A stretch of DNA of 64,000 nucleotides from Ampullaceana balthica (GCA_944989445.1 CALYLW010000697.1:1-64000), one strand, 5' to 3'; counted from the stretch's first letter, positions 1 to 12,118 are shown. Translations and numbers: made by a program. Notes: a model not told the origin generated them from the letters alone.

Positions 1-26
1 TGAAATCATTATTACAGTAATTATAC

Positions 27-27
<1 letters not shown>

Positions 28-97
<70 letters not shown>
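28..97. repeat. (TA)n microsatellite
   Basis: About 70 bp of uninterrupted TA dinucleotides. It directly abuts the CTAG terminus of the neighbouring Helitron, which fits insertion of that element into an A/T site in TA-rich DNA. Confidence 0.95.
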
Positions 98-98
<1 letters not shown>

Positions 99-179
99 TA
101 GGGGCAAGTACCCGGCTTCGCCCGGGTTTAAAATAAGGTTTTCTGTAGAAGCGTACACAACTAACTGTTTACTTGCATG

Positions 180-1895
180 CTATAAAATGGTACATTTAAC
201 AGTGTATGTGCTGCATGGCTTAATTTCAAGGATGTCACCATCCTCATCTTTCACAATAACAGTTTTGAGATCTTCAAATGAAATAGGTCCCCGAATATGG
301 TGCAGCAGGAGGCGCATGTGAAATGCTTCTCTGTTGTGAGGATGCACAGTGTACACTCTTCCCAAGGCATTGTCTGTCACATATCCCGGGAAGTCTGCAA
401 GAGGTATACCTTTTTTCGGATTTGCCAGACCTTTTGACTGGCATCCCAGCGAAAATGTCTAGGCACTTCAGAATACAGCAATGTTTTTGCAAGAGGATCT
501 GTTTTGCAGAGATCAAAAAACGCTGTTAATGTAGTCTTTGTTGGAGTGTCTGTCAAATGTGCTGTTGGCTGTCCTGGTTTATAGTATACTCCTTGGCCTC
601 CTTCAAGATGTACTGCCAAGTGAACAACTGTTGGATACCTTTGATGGATGGGAAAGTTAAGCAGGCGCCACACTGCCTCACTGCTACTAATGTATCGTCC
701 TTGTTGATAATTAATTGGTAACCCCATCAAGCCTGTTCGGCATTTCATTTGCAACAGTAAACATGGCTGCATCACTTCCCTTGGTAACATAATTGCAAAT
801 CTACTTGATGCTTGTGTTTCTATGACGTACATAGGTCATTCCATCCTGTGCATATTCATGCATGTAACGGGGCCCTCCACTGAAGGATGAAGGCAGCACC
901 ACTAATTTGCCAAGATTTTCAGAAGTCACATTGTTGTCATTCCTTACTGCCTCTAATAGTACACCATAGTCCTCAGCTCTAAGTTTTGTTTGGTTGAGTC
1001 TGATGAAACGCAATCTCTCATTCTCAACCTTAGCATACATATCCACTATGTATTGCTGGAAAAGGCGCGGGCATCTGAGGAGTGTATTAAATTCGTTGAC
1101 TCTTTGCATCATGCGATATGCATAGTAGTCATTGCTTGTGGCCTTGTTTACATCTTTTATGTTCAAATCATAGCCATCTTCTCCTCTAACAAATAGCAGA
1201 GGATACTGAAGTGGATCATATGACCTGTGAGTGTCTTGAATCCTTTGAAGTGGCATTTGTGAGCAACTTCTTGAATGCAGCACAATGTCTCTACGATCAC
1301 CTAGCTCTCCAGCAATCATGATGCCACTTCACTAACAGATGGTGCATTGAATCTGCCTTTGTGTTCCTTTAATGGTGCTTTGCCGGAAATTTTGATTTTG
1401 TAGTCCACTTGAGTGTTATCCATAATCTCAGCAGCCATTTTAAATGACCTCACATAGCTGTTATGCTGATGCAGCATTCTTTGCAGTTTGAGGACAATGT
1501 TTCTGTCAACAGGACTGTCAAGCAAATCCAGTCGTCTTTGCACTTGCTCATCTTCTCCCAAGAAGTAAATCTGGAGATATTTGCTGTCTACAGCATTGAC
1601 TGGATGAAGAGGTCCAGCATGGTGGTACACTTGGCCTTGGACCTTGAATGTTGGTGTCCACCCGTTATTCACGACAACATTAGACTTGAAGGAAGTCACG
1701 GCAAACATATTATTGAATAGTCTAATAAGTTTCACAAAGTCCTTTGATTGTGCAGTTTCACCATTCAACAGAATGCACAATGGTTCTGGTGGCTTTAGAA
1801 TTGGGGGCAGTTTGACTTTACCACTGGAACAGCACATGCCTGGAGTTTCTTTGCTCAGCTGTTTCAGCTGCTCTGGGAACTCTGTGGCGGACCTG
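180..1895 (-). pseudogene. Degenerate Helitron Rep protein (N-terminal/Rep region)
   Basis: Three overlapping reading frames on the minus strand spell an interrupted Helitron Rep protein. The first (1837 down to 1316, open to about 1895) holds the LPP-x10-LL start and the PTF-x-VQGQVYHHAGPL stretch. The second (1319-801) holds YDPLQYPLLF, RLFQQYIVDMYAKVE and LVVLPSSFSGGPRYMHEYAQD, all typical of the Helitron-like N domain. The third (832-377) holds GRYISSSEAVWRLLNFPIH. A fourth short frame (380-180) holds LGRVYTVHP and HMRLLLHHIRGPISFEDLKT, the segment before the helicase. The part that should join frames two and three, which carries the HUH nickase motif and catalytic tyrosines, is absent at about 825-832. 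There are further shifts near 1317 and 378. The gene is non-functional. Confidence 0.85.
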
Positions 1896-1902
1896 ATCTG
1901 CC

Positions 1903-2755
1903 TGGATTTTATATATTTTTTTTTCGTATGTTATCATTGCGGGAGAGTACTCAACAACTTCCCAAAGTTTCATGCTCCTATTTACACGGGAAGTTGGATA
2001 TTTAATGATTAGTCTGTTTTATATAGCTCATATTAGGAAAATACCTACATTTTGGCCCAAGGCCCCCTAGTGAGTAATAATTTTATATATTTTTTTCGCA
2101 TGTTACCATCGCGCGAGGGTACTCAAAATCTTCCAAAAGTTTCATTCTTCTACTTACATGGTAATTTGGAGAATTATTGATGAGTCAGTTTGATATATGA
2201 AAAAAAACTACATTCAGGCCTCTGACCACCCAGTGAGTGATAATGTTTATTAATGTTTCGCCAGTTACCATTTTGGGAGGGTATATAACAACTTCACAAA
2301 GTTTCATGCTTCTACCTACACAGGAAATAGGAGATTTAATGATGAGCCTGATTTATATAGCTCATTTAAGAAAAAACTACGTTTGGGCCCCCGCCCACCC
2401 CCCTACCCAGTTAATGATAACTTTATACTTTTTTCGACTGTTACCATTGCGGGAGGGTACTCAACGACTTTCCAAATTTTCATGCTTCTACCTACACGGG
2501 AATATGAGGAATTGGTGTTGATTCAGTTTTATATAGCCCATATAAGGAAAAACCGGTTTTGGGGCACCCGGCCACCCATGAGTGGAAATGTTTACATTAT
2601 TTTTCACCAATTATCGTCATAATAGTGTATTTGGCAAGTTCCCAAAAGTTTCATGCTTCTACCCTCACGGGAGGTTGGAGAATTAGTTTTGAGTCAGTTT
2701 TAAATATACGGAAAAAAAATACATTTTGGCCCCGCCCCCAGTAAGTGATAATTTA
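1903..2755. repeat. About five diverged ~170-bp tandem repeats inside the Helitron
   Basis: Successive units contain the same order of blocks: TTTTTTCGCATGTTACCAT, GGGAGGGTACTCAACAACTT, AAGTTTCATGCTTCTACC, CACGGGAAGTTGGA, then TTTTATATAGCTCATAT and GGAAAAACTACATTTTGG followed by a C-rich run. Units begin near 1903, 2083, 2241, 2414 and 2585. A partial unit recurs at about 3378-3425 and, inverted, at about 25955-26010 in the short Helitron copy, so the block is part of the element. Confidence 0.85.
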
Positions 2756-3591
2756 TATAATTCATTTTTCTGTTGTATGGGGTTTATTTGTTTTAAAGAA
2801 ACATTTCGAAACGCAATGTTTGAGCTTAAAATGTGCCCTGCTGGTTTCGTTTAAGTTATGCAAAAAGTATAAACACAGTTGCTTAGCTACAGTGTTTATG
2901 CCACCCAGGGATGGACGATATTAATGACTCCTACCCTCGCCGATAAAAGGAAAAAGCTTGATCGGACGACTGGATAAAATACATATAGAATATACAAAAA
3001 AGAAACAGTGTAAAGTAAAAAAATATGTAATTTGCAAACAAATTTTATAAAAATATATACGTAATCTTGTTAGAGGCGCAACATTAACAGACATAAAAAT
3101 AAACCATTTCATAACATTTAGTTCACAACAAAAAACACACACACTCACTGATTCACACATGTGCACACAAATACTTAAACGCATACCCACAGCGGTATAT
3201 TAACAATTAAAAATATAAATTAAAATAATAACTGCTCTTTTCACTTTGTTTCCTATTTACAAATTAATATGAACTCAAACTATGACGTCACATCACATTA
3301 TTTTATGGCAATAAACGCCATCTTGTTAATCTCGACACCAAAATGTTTAATATTTTACGTCTTAATTTTCAATAATTTTTATTTTATATAGCTCATATAG
3401 GGAAAAACTACATTTTGGGCCCCCAGCCCCCAGTATCTTATATATATGGAACGAAACCTGTTTAATAACCTTTCCGGTATAATTTTGTGTACGTGTACCA
3501 AATTTCACGTTATTTGGTTGTCTGGATCTTGAGTTATAAGGGAACAGACAGACGACGGACAGACAACAAATGCGTCTTATATATATAGAGA
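2756..3591 (-). other. 5' part of the Helitron, no coding content
   Basis: AT-rich sequence from the repeat block to the 5' TC end. The last ~110 bases (GACGGACAGACAACAAATGCG region) are shared with 25813-25930 in the short copy. I see no open frame with protein similarity. Confidence 0.6.
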
Positions 3592-4311
3592 TATATAAAT
3601 TTCAAAAATAATGCTTTCACATGAATACTTACCCCTACAGTCATCTAAGAATAGTTTTATACTCGATATAAATCCTTTTAAGAATTGACAAAAAATAAAA
3701 TGATATTTTTTAAACTAGCCTTTATATATTTAACATTTAAAATTTTATCTTACCTACAAAGTGAAAACAATGTAACTCACTGTTGACGGATGCAGGTTTT
3801 TTAAAAATATTTTATAGCACGATATTGAAAGAACTTTGCTCATCTACTTTACACTTGATGGTTTACACATGTACTAGACAATAGCCCTAAAAATTTGGTT
3901 GCTAGAAATGCATTTCCATGCCGCAAAACAACAGGGGAAAATACCAACACGCCTCTGGGTACATTAAAATTTTATGTAATACAGACATCGCAAATGTGTA
4001 TTTTTTAAAAATAGCATGTCACTGTGACTGATTGATCGAAAACTGCAGCCGAGAGATTTATGCATATTGATAAGGCTTTAATAAATGCCAGGCAGAGGGT
4101 TAGAAATCAAGGTCGAAAACATAATAAAATATGCCATATATTGACTCAGTGATAATCTAGATGGGATTAGGCTTGTCGGAGAACAAGGCCCTTATCAGTT
4201 TTAACACGGCCTTGTATTGTGTCTGTCTGACCTTGAATGAGAATAACAGTATGATAAGAAAAAGAGGAGAGGAGGAAAGAGCAGAGAAAAATGAAGAACA
4301 TTTTAGCTGGT
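3592..4311. other. Gene-free AT-rich stretch
   Basis: Nothing recognised on either strand apart from low-complexity A/T runs. Confidence 0.6.
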
Positions 4312-5036
4312 GACAAGCCATACTGTAGCTGAGTTATGTGGACGCAGGCCATAGTGTAGTGGAGTTATGTGGACGCAGGCCATAGTGTAGTGGAGTTATG
4401 CGACGGTAGGCCGTAGTGTAGTGGACCTTGTGTGGTGGCAGGCCATAGTGTAGTGGAGTTATGTGGTGGCAGGCCATATTGTAGTGGAGTTATGTGGTGG
4501 CAGGCCATAGTGTAGTGGAGTTATGTGGTGGTAGGCCATAATGTAGTGGAGTTATGTGGTGGTAGGCCATAGTGTAGTGGAGTTATGTGACGGTAGGCCA
4601 TAGTGTAGTGGAGTTATGTGACGGTAGGCAGTAGTGTAGTGGACCTTGTGTGGTGGCAGGCCATAGTGTAGTGGAGTTATGTGGTGGCAGGCCATAGTGT
4701 AGTGGAGTTATGTGGTGGTAGGCCATAATGTAGTGGAGTTATGTGGTGGTAGGCCATAATGTAGTGGAGTTATGTGGTGGTAGGCCATAATGTAGTGGAG
4801 TTTGTGTGGTGGCAGGCCATAGTGTAGTGGAGTTATGTGGTGGCAGGCCATAGTGTAGTGGAGTTATGTGGTGGCAGGTCATAATGTAGTGGAGTTATGT
4901 GGTGGTAGGCCATAATGTAGTGGAGTTATGTGGTAGAAGTTCATATTATCTGGGTGTTAATCTGTTGACAGGGTATAGTGTAGTGGAGTTAATTTGAACT
5001 TGGTGGCAGGCCACCGTGTGGTGTAGTTAATCTGGT
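4312..5036. repeat. 31-bp minisatellite, about 22 copies
   Basis: The unit is approximately GGCCATAGTGTAGTGGAGTT plus ATGTGGTGGCA. Copies differ mainly at GGTGGCA/GGTGGTA/GACGGTA and ATAGTG/ATAATG. Two copies replace the GAGTTATG core by GACCTTGTG about 240 bp apart, suggesting a higher-order duplication. The last two copies (after about 4930) are degenerate. Confidence 0.92.
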
Positions 5037-5309
5037 GGAATGTGAAAGTGAAGTTTTTAAATTACCAAATAATTCAAACAATAATCTTTAATGATGGCAC
5101 CGGCGGTTTGGGAGGTCAAAGTTACGAAAGGAGAAAAAGAAATGAGCATTTTTCACATTAGGATGTGCTATTTAGTTTTTATTTTATTAGCTTTAAAACA
5201 ATAAATTATTGGAATGCATTTATTTAAATAATGTTTAATATTTGATATTTTTACACGCTTTTATTTAAGTCACAATGTTTGTATGTTGTATCCATCCATC
5301 CCTTCCTTC

Positions 5310-6642
5310 AAATCTTGAAACGTAAAATTAAACCACTTCTGATAGTCCTAGAGATCTAAAAAATTTTACCACAGATAGATCTTGGATGACAATGCATTGT
5401 AACAAATTTTCAGATCGATCGAATGTATCGTATTGAAATTATTGCATTTTTAGTTTATCTATAGTCTATATATAAGCATCGGTACCCGTCTGCTTTATTG
5501 ACACTTATGTGTTCAATGTAGAACGCTGTGTGTGTTTCGTAAAACGTTGGGCGGGCGCTTATGAGGTGTTTGGTATAAAAAAAAATAGTGGTAAATAATT
5601 AACCTTAAAGACACTTTTTAAAAACTAGTCTTATATTACAAATGCACTAATTTTCTACTTTTTAGTCTACGCATTTTACAGTAAGTACAAAGCCAGCTTA
5701 CCTTTTGACTATAAATCCCTTATATATGAGACATAACTAAAAGTAGTGATTATGTTCAAACGCGACATTTACAGACTGAAACAGAATTATCTCCCCTGGT
5801 TTTTATCTCCCCTGGGCGAAGGGACGGTAGGGGGTGTGAACAGTGACGGTCGGCGTCAACGCGTGAACTGGGCACGTGAAAAAATTATAAACAAATAGTT
5901 CGACGGTTGGACGGACGGTTCCGATTAAACTTACAAAGCAAGCTAATATAAGACTAGTAATAAATAGAAGTTAAAAAAAAGATTTTTAAAAACCACGTTT
6001 TTATAAGTGGACTAAAAAGAAGAAAATAATTTAAAACTTATTAGTTCAAGTACTTTCATTTATTATGACTAAAACGTGGGGCGGGCGCTTATGAGGTGTA
6101 ACATATGCGGTTCACTCATTCTCTCACTTATAGATCTCTCTTTTGCCTTCTAAATTAGAAATCTTTAATTTTTATACCAAACACCCACCCCACGTTTTTA
6201 GTCATATTAAATCGAAGTACTTGAACTAATAAGTTTTAAATTATTTTCTTCTTTTTAGTCCGCTTATAAAAACGTGGTTTTTAAAAATCTTTTTTTACTT
6301 CTATTTATTTTATTCTTTTTAGTCCACTTATAACTACCTGGTTTTTAAAAATATTTTTTACCTCTATTTATTTTACCAAACACCTCACAAGCGCCCGCCC
6401 AACGTTTTAAAAACATTGTGATGTGGTCACGGGGCGAACTCACAGATGTGAACAAAAGCCGACGATACAGATGCTTTTATATAGACTATAGATAAACTTA
6501 AAAGTTCAATAATGTAATAACGGTACATTTGATCGATCTGAAATTTTGATACAATGCATTGTCATCCAAGATCTATCTGTGGTAAAATTTTCAGATCTCT
6601 AGGATCATCACAAGTGGTTCAATTTTACGTTGGCAGATTTGA
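5310..6642. mobile_element. Foldback-type element with long nested inverted repeats
   Basis: Outer arms: 5310-5490 matches the reverse complement of 6452-6642, sharing CCACAGATAGATCTTGGATG, ACAATGCATTGT and GTTTATCTATAGTCTATAT. Next pair: 5538-5590 (AACGTTGGGCGGGCGCTTAT) against 6362-6412. Inner arms: 5965-6110 (GTTTTTATAAGTGGACTAAA, AAGTACTTTCATT) against 6180-6310. No coding region. Related fragments lie at 32060-32490 and 45925-46075, so this is a family. Superfamily not assigned. Confidence 0.75.
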
Positions 6643-6792
6643 AAAAATCTTGGACAAACAAACAATGCCCAACGAAAGCGAGTTAATAAAAACATGGTAA
6701 AAAAGATGTGTGGGCTTCAGACGTGAATTTTAAAGAGTTTTTATTATAAGTTTTAAATAAAACAAACCCGTAAAAACAAAGTTTTTGACTAT

Positions 6793-7275
6793 AAATCCCT
6801 TATATATGAGACATAACTAAAAGTATTTACAAATATTTACAGACTGAATCTGTCGTAACTCAACTTTGCTTCATAACCCTGGGGGGGGGGTAGTAGAGGG
6901 GGAAAAGTCTGGTCACCGGTTCGCTTGACCGAACTCAGCATGACACGTAAAATGTAAACAAAAGAACGCGGGTACGTCGATGGGTCGCCTCAAAGCGTCA
7001 ACTCAAACTTTCACGTGGGGAAAAAAACAATAACAAACCGTGAATTTGAATTACATACGTTATATAAGGAAAAACTAAAAATGCATTAATTTAATTACGG
7101 TACAATCGATCGATCTGAAATTTTTATACGATACATTGTTAGGTGAGACGGGTCCGTGTGCCAAATTGCAGCTCGATCGGATCACTGAAAGTGGGTCATT
7201 TTCGACTTTTGTTTTTCCGCCCGCCCGCCCATGAGATGACGTCAGAGACGGCCGCGAAGTTAATATAAGGGATTT
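6793..7275. mobile_element. MITE-like element with AAATCC(C/T)TTAT terminal inverted repeats
   Basis: Begins AAATCCCTTATATATGAGAC and ends with GTTAATATAAGGGATTT, giving short imperfect terminal inverted repeats; 483 bp and non-coding. The left end alone recurs at about 5716 and about 7309. The same architecture with related sequence (subterminal CGATCGATCTGAAATTT, CCGCCCGCCC) occurs at 27180-27636, 28674-29133 and 56658-57121. Confidence 0.7.
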
Positions 7276-8220
7276 AAAAATAACTGTAAAAACAAAGTTT
7301 TTGACTATAAATCCCTTATATATGAGACATAACTAAAAGTAGTGATTATGTTAAAAGCGTGTCCTTTTTAAAAAAAAAGATTTTTTTTAATATTTAATTA
7401 TTTAACTCCTTGAGTTACTTACTTTATTTTCCATAATTGCTCATGGCTTCAAGTTAAAGGGAAAAAAGTAAAATCTAAACATCAAATATACTTGCGACAG
7501 AATTATGTCCCATTTTGAAAAGTGACGTCTGCTACTAATAAATTGAAAAATAGATCTGCGCCAAATAAATGGTAACATCAATTTATCTGCATGTTTGTCA
7601 GGGATAATTTAAAATAGGTTTACATTTGTTAGCGCTTGTTGCAAGGGCCAGTCACAATAAAAAAATGCCTTTGAAACATTAAAATTAGTTGACTATCTGA
7701 CTGGTTAAGAAATAAGTCCAGTAAAGTATTTTAATATGAGATATTGGCCTACACACAACGCATTGCCATAAACACAACTCCTTTTAAGTTTCTTTATTTC
7801 AAACATGTTTTTGTTTTTTGTTTTTTTTATATTTTGATGTTACATTTTTTTAAGTACATAATATAAATAACCATACAGTGTTACCATACAGTGTTTACCA
7901 TAAGGTGTTAAATAATGACGGAGGTAATCTGGGTTAGAGAGTCGTGAAACTGGGTGATTTTATCCCAGTGAAATCGAACACTTTTTCCAAGATGAACAGT
8001 GGACAGGTTGGTGGGTAGTCTCTGTATATACATGCCTATCATGTGTGGATTTGACCTGAATGTCTAAACACCTTTAGGTAAGCCGCCCTGGATTCACCTC
8101 TATTCGTCAAGAGGCCATCGTAAGGATACTTGGATATGAGAAACTCAGTTTGAAATAAAACATTAAAAGAAAAATTTAATTATTCTCCCATCCCCACCCG
8201 CTACCCAAAATATTAAAAAA
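7276..8220. other. Gene-free stretch
   Basis: Contains a second left end of the AAATCCC element at about 7309-7345, then AT-rich sequence with no recognisable gene. Confidence 0.55.
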
Positions 8221-8708
8221 TACATAGAGACTATAGAGACAATATAGAGACTATAGAGACAATATAGAGACTGTTAGGAAATATAGAGACTATAGAGACA
8301 ATATAGAGACTATAGAGAGAATATAGAGACTATTAGACAATATAGAGACTATAGAGACAATATACAGACTATAGAGACAATATAGAGACTATAGAGACAA
8401 TATAGAGACTATAGAGACAATATAGAGACTATACAGACACTATAGAGACTATAGAGACAATATAGAGACTATAGAGACTATAGAGACAATATAGAGACTA
8501 TAGAGACAATATAGAGACTGTTACACAATATAGAGACTATAGAGACAATATAGAGACTATAGAGAGAATATAGAGACTATTAGACAATATAGAGACTATA
8601 GAGACAATATAGAGACTATAGAGACAATATAGAGACTATACAGACAATATAGAGACTATAGAGACAATATAGAGACTATAGAGACAATATTGTGACTATA
8701 GAGACCAT
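8221..8708. repeat. 20-bp minisatellite (TATAGAGACTATAGAGACAA)
   Basis: About 24 copies of a 20-bp unit made from two related 10-mers, TATAGAGACT and ATAGAGACAA. Variant units (GACTGTTAGGAA, GACTATTAGACAA, ATACAGAC) recur at a regular distance, so the array has a higher-order period of roughly 240 bp. Confidence 0.93.
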
Positions 8709-9504
8709 ATAGTTGTGCTTTTTGAACTTTTAGTAAATTTTATGTAGCACTTTATAAATGTGTCAATTCGTTGATGTAAAAAATTAATAAATGGCTTTAT
8801 ACAATAGGAATTATTTTTTAAAAAGAAAGAAACCGTCTTTGTTGCGTTGTAGTTTTTAATTTTATAAGTTACGTCCTCTCAATAGAGAGATAGAAGACGG
8901 TGAGTAGGGTAGGTTTTATAAGGAAATTGAGAAATAGGCAATGTAAAAAGATTGAATTCGTTTACGTTTTTAAATGCGGAAGTGCACAGTACATTCGAGA
9001 TTTTCTATTTTTTTAAAATCCTTAAATATCTATAGCATAAAAAGGGAAACGATCATATACAACTTTACCATTATGTTCTAGATTCTCTTGATATTTTATG
9101 TTGCTACTACATGATTATGTCTAAACAAAACACTACTGTTTATTTAACTTTGCAAAATATGTGTTTATTGTGAGCAATTACAGTTAATAGAATTATTAAC
9201 ATTATAGCTAGATTTTTTTACATCAAAAAGAATTATAAATTCGTATGTTTCAAAATGGCTTCTAAATTAAGAAATTTCTATATTAAGAAAAATTAATTGA
9301 GTAAAATGAATGTATATGAAGTCACTAATAAGAGGCTATAGTGTAGAGTGTAGTGGTTTTAAACAGCGTTAACCGTTACAGTCAAAGTAATTATCATTTG
9401 AAGGATTTTTTTTACAGATGAAATAGTTTATCTTGATAACTTCAGCTTCGGAGCATGCGGCGGTCGAGAACATGTAGGAGAACATATCGCAATTAAAGTT
9501 CATA
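8709..9504. other. Gene-free AT-rich stretch
   Basis: No open frame with recognisable similarity on either strand. Confidence 0.6.
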
Positions 9505-10046
9505 CTAGGTTGTGCTACGGCGCCATGGCGCCTGCGGCGCCCACTTTTCTTAGCGTGCCTATGGCGCCCACCTTTTTCAAAAGCCCAACTAACTTTTCCT
9601 TGTTTGATAAATCCGAAATAATAAACTTTCTGAAATTTACACAAAGTATTTTATAATAGGGGTTGTAGGGCGCCTACGGCGCCCATTTTGTTTTTTGTCA
9701 AAAGCCAAAGTAATGTTTCCTTTGTTTGATAAATACGAAATATTAAACTTCCTGGAATGTACGCAAATCATCAAATCCTTTTTATACATTGTTCCCTTTT
9801 CCAAAATTAAAATATGAGCTAAAACAATGACGTCATATAATATTTTTTTACAGCTCATCTTTAATTTATAATTATTTTGCGCACCGATGCACACCTTGTA
9901 TTTTAAAATATAAGATCAAACAATGACGTCATATAAAAAACATTTTTACAGTGCTAATCAGCACACGATTTTTTAACTGCTATGGACTGTTGTACATCGT
10001 TCCTCACCGTTCCACATCCAGTGAGTGAGTTACTTGGACTATTATA
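9505..10046 (-). mobile_element. Helitron-like element, GGCGCC-hairpin family
   Basis: Read on the minus strand, the 3' end is GGCGCCATGGCGCC, ten further bases, then CTAG (9505-9508), with a T following it. The self-complementary GGCGCC-AT-GGCGCC is a hairpin at the distance expected for a Helitron terminus. Inside are several further GGCGCC palindromes (about 9530, 9560, 9670). The other end, near 10046 (CTTGGACTATTATAT), is shared with 25795-25812 but does not show a clear 5' TC. The copy at 20880-21259 plus 25676-25812 has the same ends. Confidence 0.6.
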
Positions 10047-10214
10047 TTATTTATGTAATACTTCATCTATTCCACTAAATATAGCATCACAATATTGCAT
10101 TCAATCGATAAAGTGAGTGCAACCTGAATAAACTTGTATTGCAGCTGAAATTCACACAAACTTTCCATAATATAGTAGTCATCTTGAGTGCAGCTACCGA
10201 AGGTAACCATCGCG

Positions 10215-10219
10215 GTACC
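10215..10219. repeat. Target-site duplication GTACC (left)
   Basis: GTACC directly precedes the left LTR and is repeated at 14888-14892 directly after the right LTR. Confidence 0.9.
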
Positions 10220-10547
10220 TGTCACGGGTGAATCACGAGTGTATTGCGTGATCGGATGACGGAGAGGTCACGTGAGTAATAAGCGCGGGAAGATAGAGTC
10301 GTTCCCATTGGCTAAGAAGGTTGGGGGGGGGCAGTTGTCAGAGAACTTCCGTGGTGGAAGGACGTGATGTGTGTGCCTGAATATTCCACGTTGTATAACC
10401 TCAAATTATATGTCATGTACATAGTAAACATATTAAAGTTGTTTTATTGAAACAAGTTCTTCAGAGGATTATTGTGTACATGGTTATGTATTGAGAGAAC
10501 GCCTACAAGAGAGTTACATACATATTAATAAGTAAAACCAAGTGACA
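10220..10547 (+). repeat. 5' LTR
   Basis: Starts TGTCACGGGTGAATCACGAG and ends AAAACCAAGTGACA; 328 bp. Contains ATTAAAG, a possible polyadenylation signal. Confidence 0.92.
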
Positions 10548-10740
10548 TTGGTGTCAGAAGAAAACGAAATTTGATAACGGAGGTTTCGTGGAAGTTACAA
10601 GTATATAAATAAGTATTGTGTATTTCAAGAAGGAAAGTTCATTAAAAGAAGAAATATTAGCAGCTATCGTATTTTGTGAATATTCAAGTTCGTAAGAAGC
10701 TGTGAATAAACTTTTGTGGTTCAATGAAATATTTGATACA

Positions 10741-11284
10741 GGAATCTTATCTTATCTTATCTTATCTGTTTACAGACGCTCCTTCTATACAGAAGATTAT
10801 TGCGTCCTACGCTTATCTATGGTTTGTGTTTAGTCCTGCATTTTTATTAGAGATTTAAATGTTGATAAAGTGTTGGTTTTCCTGGATTCTTCAGGCAACC
10901 CATTCCACGCCCGAATTCCGGACGGGAAGAAGGAAAACTTGTATGTGTTTGTTCTTGCATACGGAATAAGAAAGGTGTTTTTATCCTTATGTCTATCTGA
11001 GGGTTGTATTAAGTTATCTTTGTGTTGTATTTCTAAATTAGAATTAATTGCTTTATGTATGATTACTACTTTGCTCTTGGTTCTTCTATCCTCTAGTGTT
11101 TCAAGGTTTAATGATTTAACTAATGGTGTTACTCTTGTCAGTTTCGAATATTCTCCAGTAATGAATCTGGCAGCTCTTTTTTGAATTTGTTCTAGTTTAT
11201 CAATGTTTTCTTTGGTGGATGGGTCCCATACAGAAGATGCATATTCTAGTGCAGGTCTCACCAAAGTGAGGTAGCATTTTAAGA
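10741..11284 (-). pseudogene. 5'-truncated LINE: C-terminus of the reverse-transcriptase ORF plus 3' tail
   Basis: On the minus strand 11264-10830 encodes VRPALEYASSVWDPSTKENI, LEQIQKRAARFITGEY and FFPSGIRAWNGLPEESR. This is the conserved C-terminal block after the RT domain in many non-LTR retrotransposon ORF2 proteins (Jockey/CR1-like group, inferred). It stops at 10830. A 3' tail follows: GGACGCAATAATCTTCTGTA, GAAGGAGCGTCT, then four GATAA repeats ending at about 10741. RT and endonuclease domains are absent, the usual result of 5' truncation. The same tail ends the SINEs at 32876 and 55256. It lies antisense inside the leader of the LTR element. Confidence 0.85.
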
Positions 11285-12118
11285 TGGTGGCCTAAATGCA
11301 AGTGACCACAGCGTGCGCTGTATAAAACTGGGTCAGCTTAGTTGGTTCTAACCTGAAAGTTACACAGTCAACTCAGTTCAAGCCTAATAGTGTACTACAG
11401 TACAACTACTACCGAGAGCTGGTAGTTCGTTACGTCAGCAAGCACGTTGGTTCTAAATTGGTTCAGTGCAGGATTCTGGTTCACGAGTTATAAGCCTACT
11501 GTCAAGTGAATACAGTGTATGGTGACACACGGTGAACGTATATAGGTCAACAAGCTCACTGGTGTGGTTGATTCCAGGAAATAGTTGTAAACATAACCTT
11601 GAACTAGAAGAGTTATGGACTATTAACAACAGTGTTGGTGTGAATTATAAATAAAGGAACGGCATTTTTATCCATTCATGGTGTGAAGAGTTTGATAATT
11701 GCAATTTTGGATTAATGGAGTGAACTAAATTGTCTATAAACTACTCGAAAATTGGAAATTTTAACTAATTGACGTATTTCATAGTAAAAACTTTGGACCA
11801 TCGGATGTGTTTTGTCAATCTGAGGGAGCGTATATATAAAGTATACTTAAAGATCTCGTGTAAGGATGCTTTGTTGTCTCATCTTGTCAAAACTAAATTT
11901 CATGGTTTAGACGTGTCACTTATTTGGACTTAACATTTTGAAATCAAGATTTTTTTCATTTGGAGGACTTATAACTTGGTAAATATATACCTACATTCCT
12001 TACCATATTGCTTGACTCATATTATTCCATATAACAAAACATTGATTACTACAAAGAATTCACTGCCATTGCTAAAGATATCGGACTAAGTGGAAAAGAA
12101 ATGAGAGATTTCATTTAA
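11285..12118 (+). other. Leader region of the LTR retrotransposon
   Basis: No protein recognised up to about 12033. A TATAAAA at 11321-11327 looks promoter-like, but I cannot tell whether it acts. From about 12035 a frame reads DYYKEFTAIAKDIGLSGKEM and ends in a stop at about 12116; it resembles the usual beginning of this style of Gag and continues in frame after the stop. Confidence 0.5.

Larger units (their letters stand above)
98..3591 (-). mobile_element. Helitron with intact termini, internally deleted
   Basis: Read on the minus strand, the element starts with TC at 3591 (TCTCTATATATATAAGACGC) and ends with CTAG at 98-101. About a dozen bases before that end lies a hairpin with CCCGG/CCGGG arms (about 114-129). 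An A precedes the 5' TC and a T follows the 3' CTAG, which is the A|T insertion rule of Helitrons. The strand of the Rep remnant (180-1895) agrees with this polarity. No helicase domain is present, so this copy cannot move by itself. A 751-bp relative with the same two ends lies at 25813-26563. Established family knowledge: Helitrons have 5' TC, 3' CTRR, a subterminal hairpin and no target duplication. Confidence 0.85.

Noticed and set aside
4312..5036. CRISPR-like array
   Set aside because: Units are contiguous tandem repeats with no unique spacers, in animal DNA.
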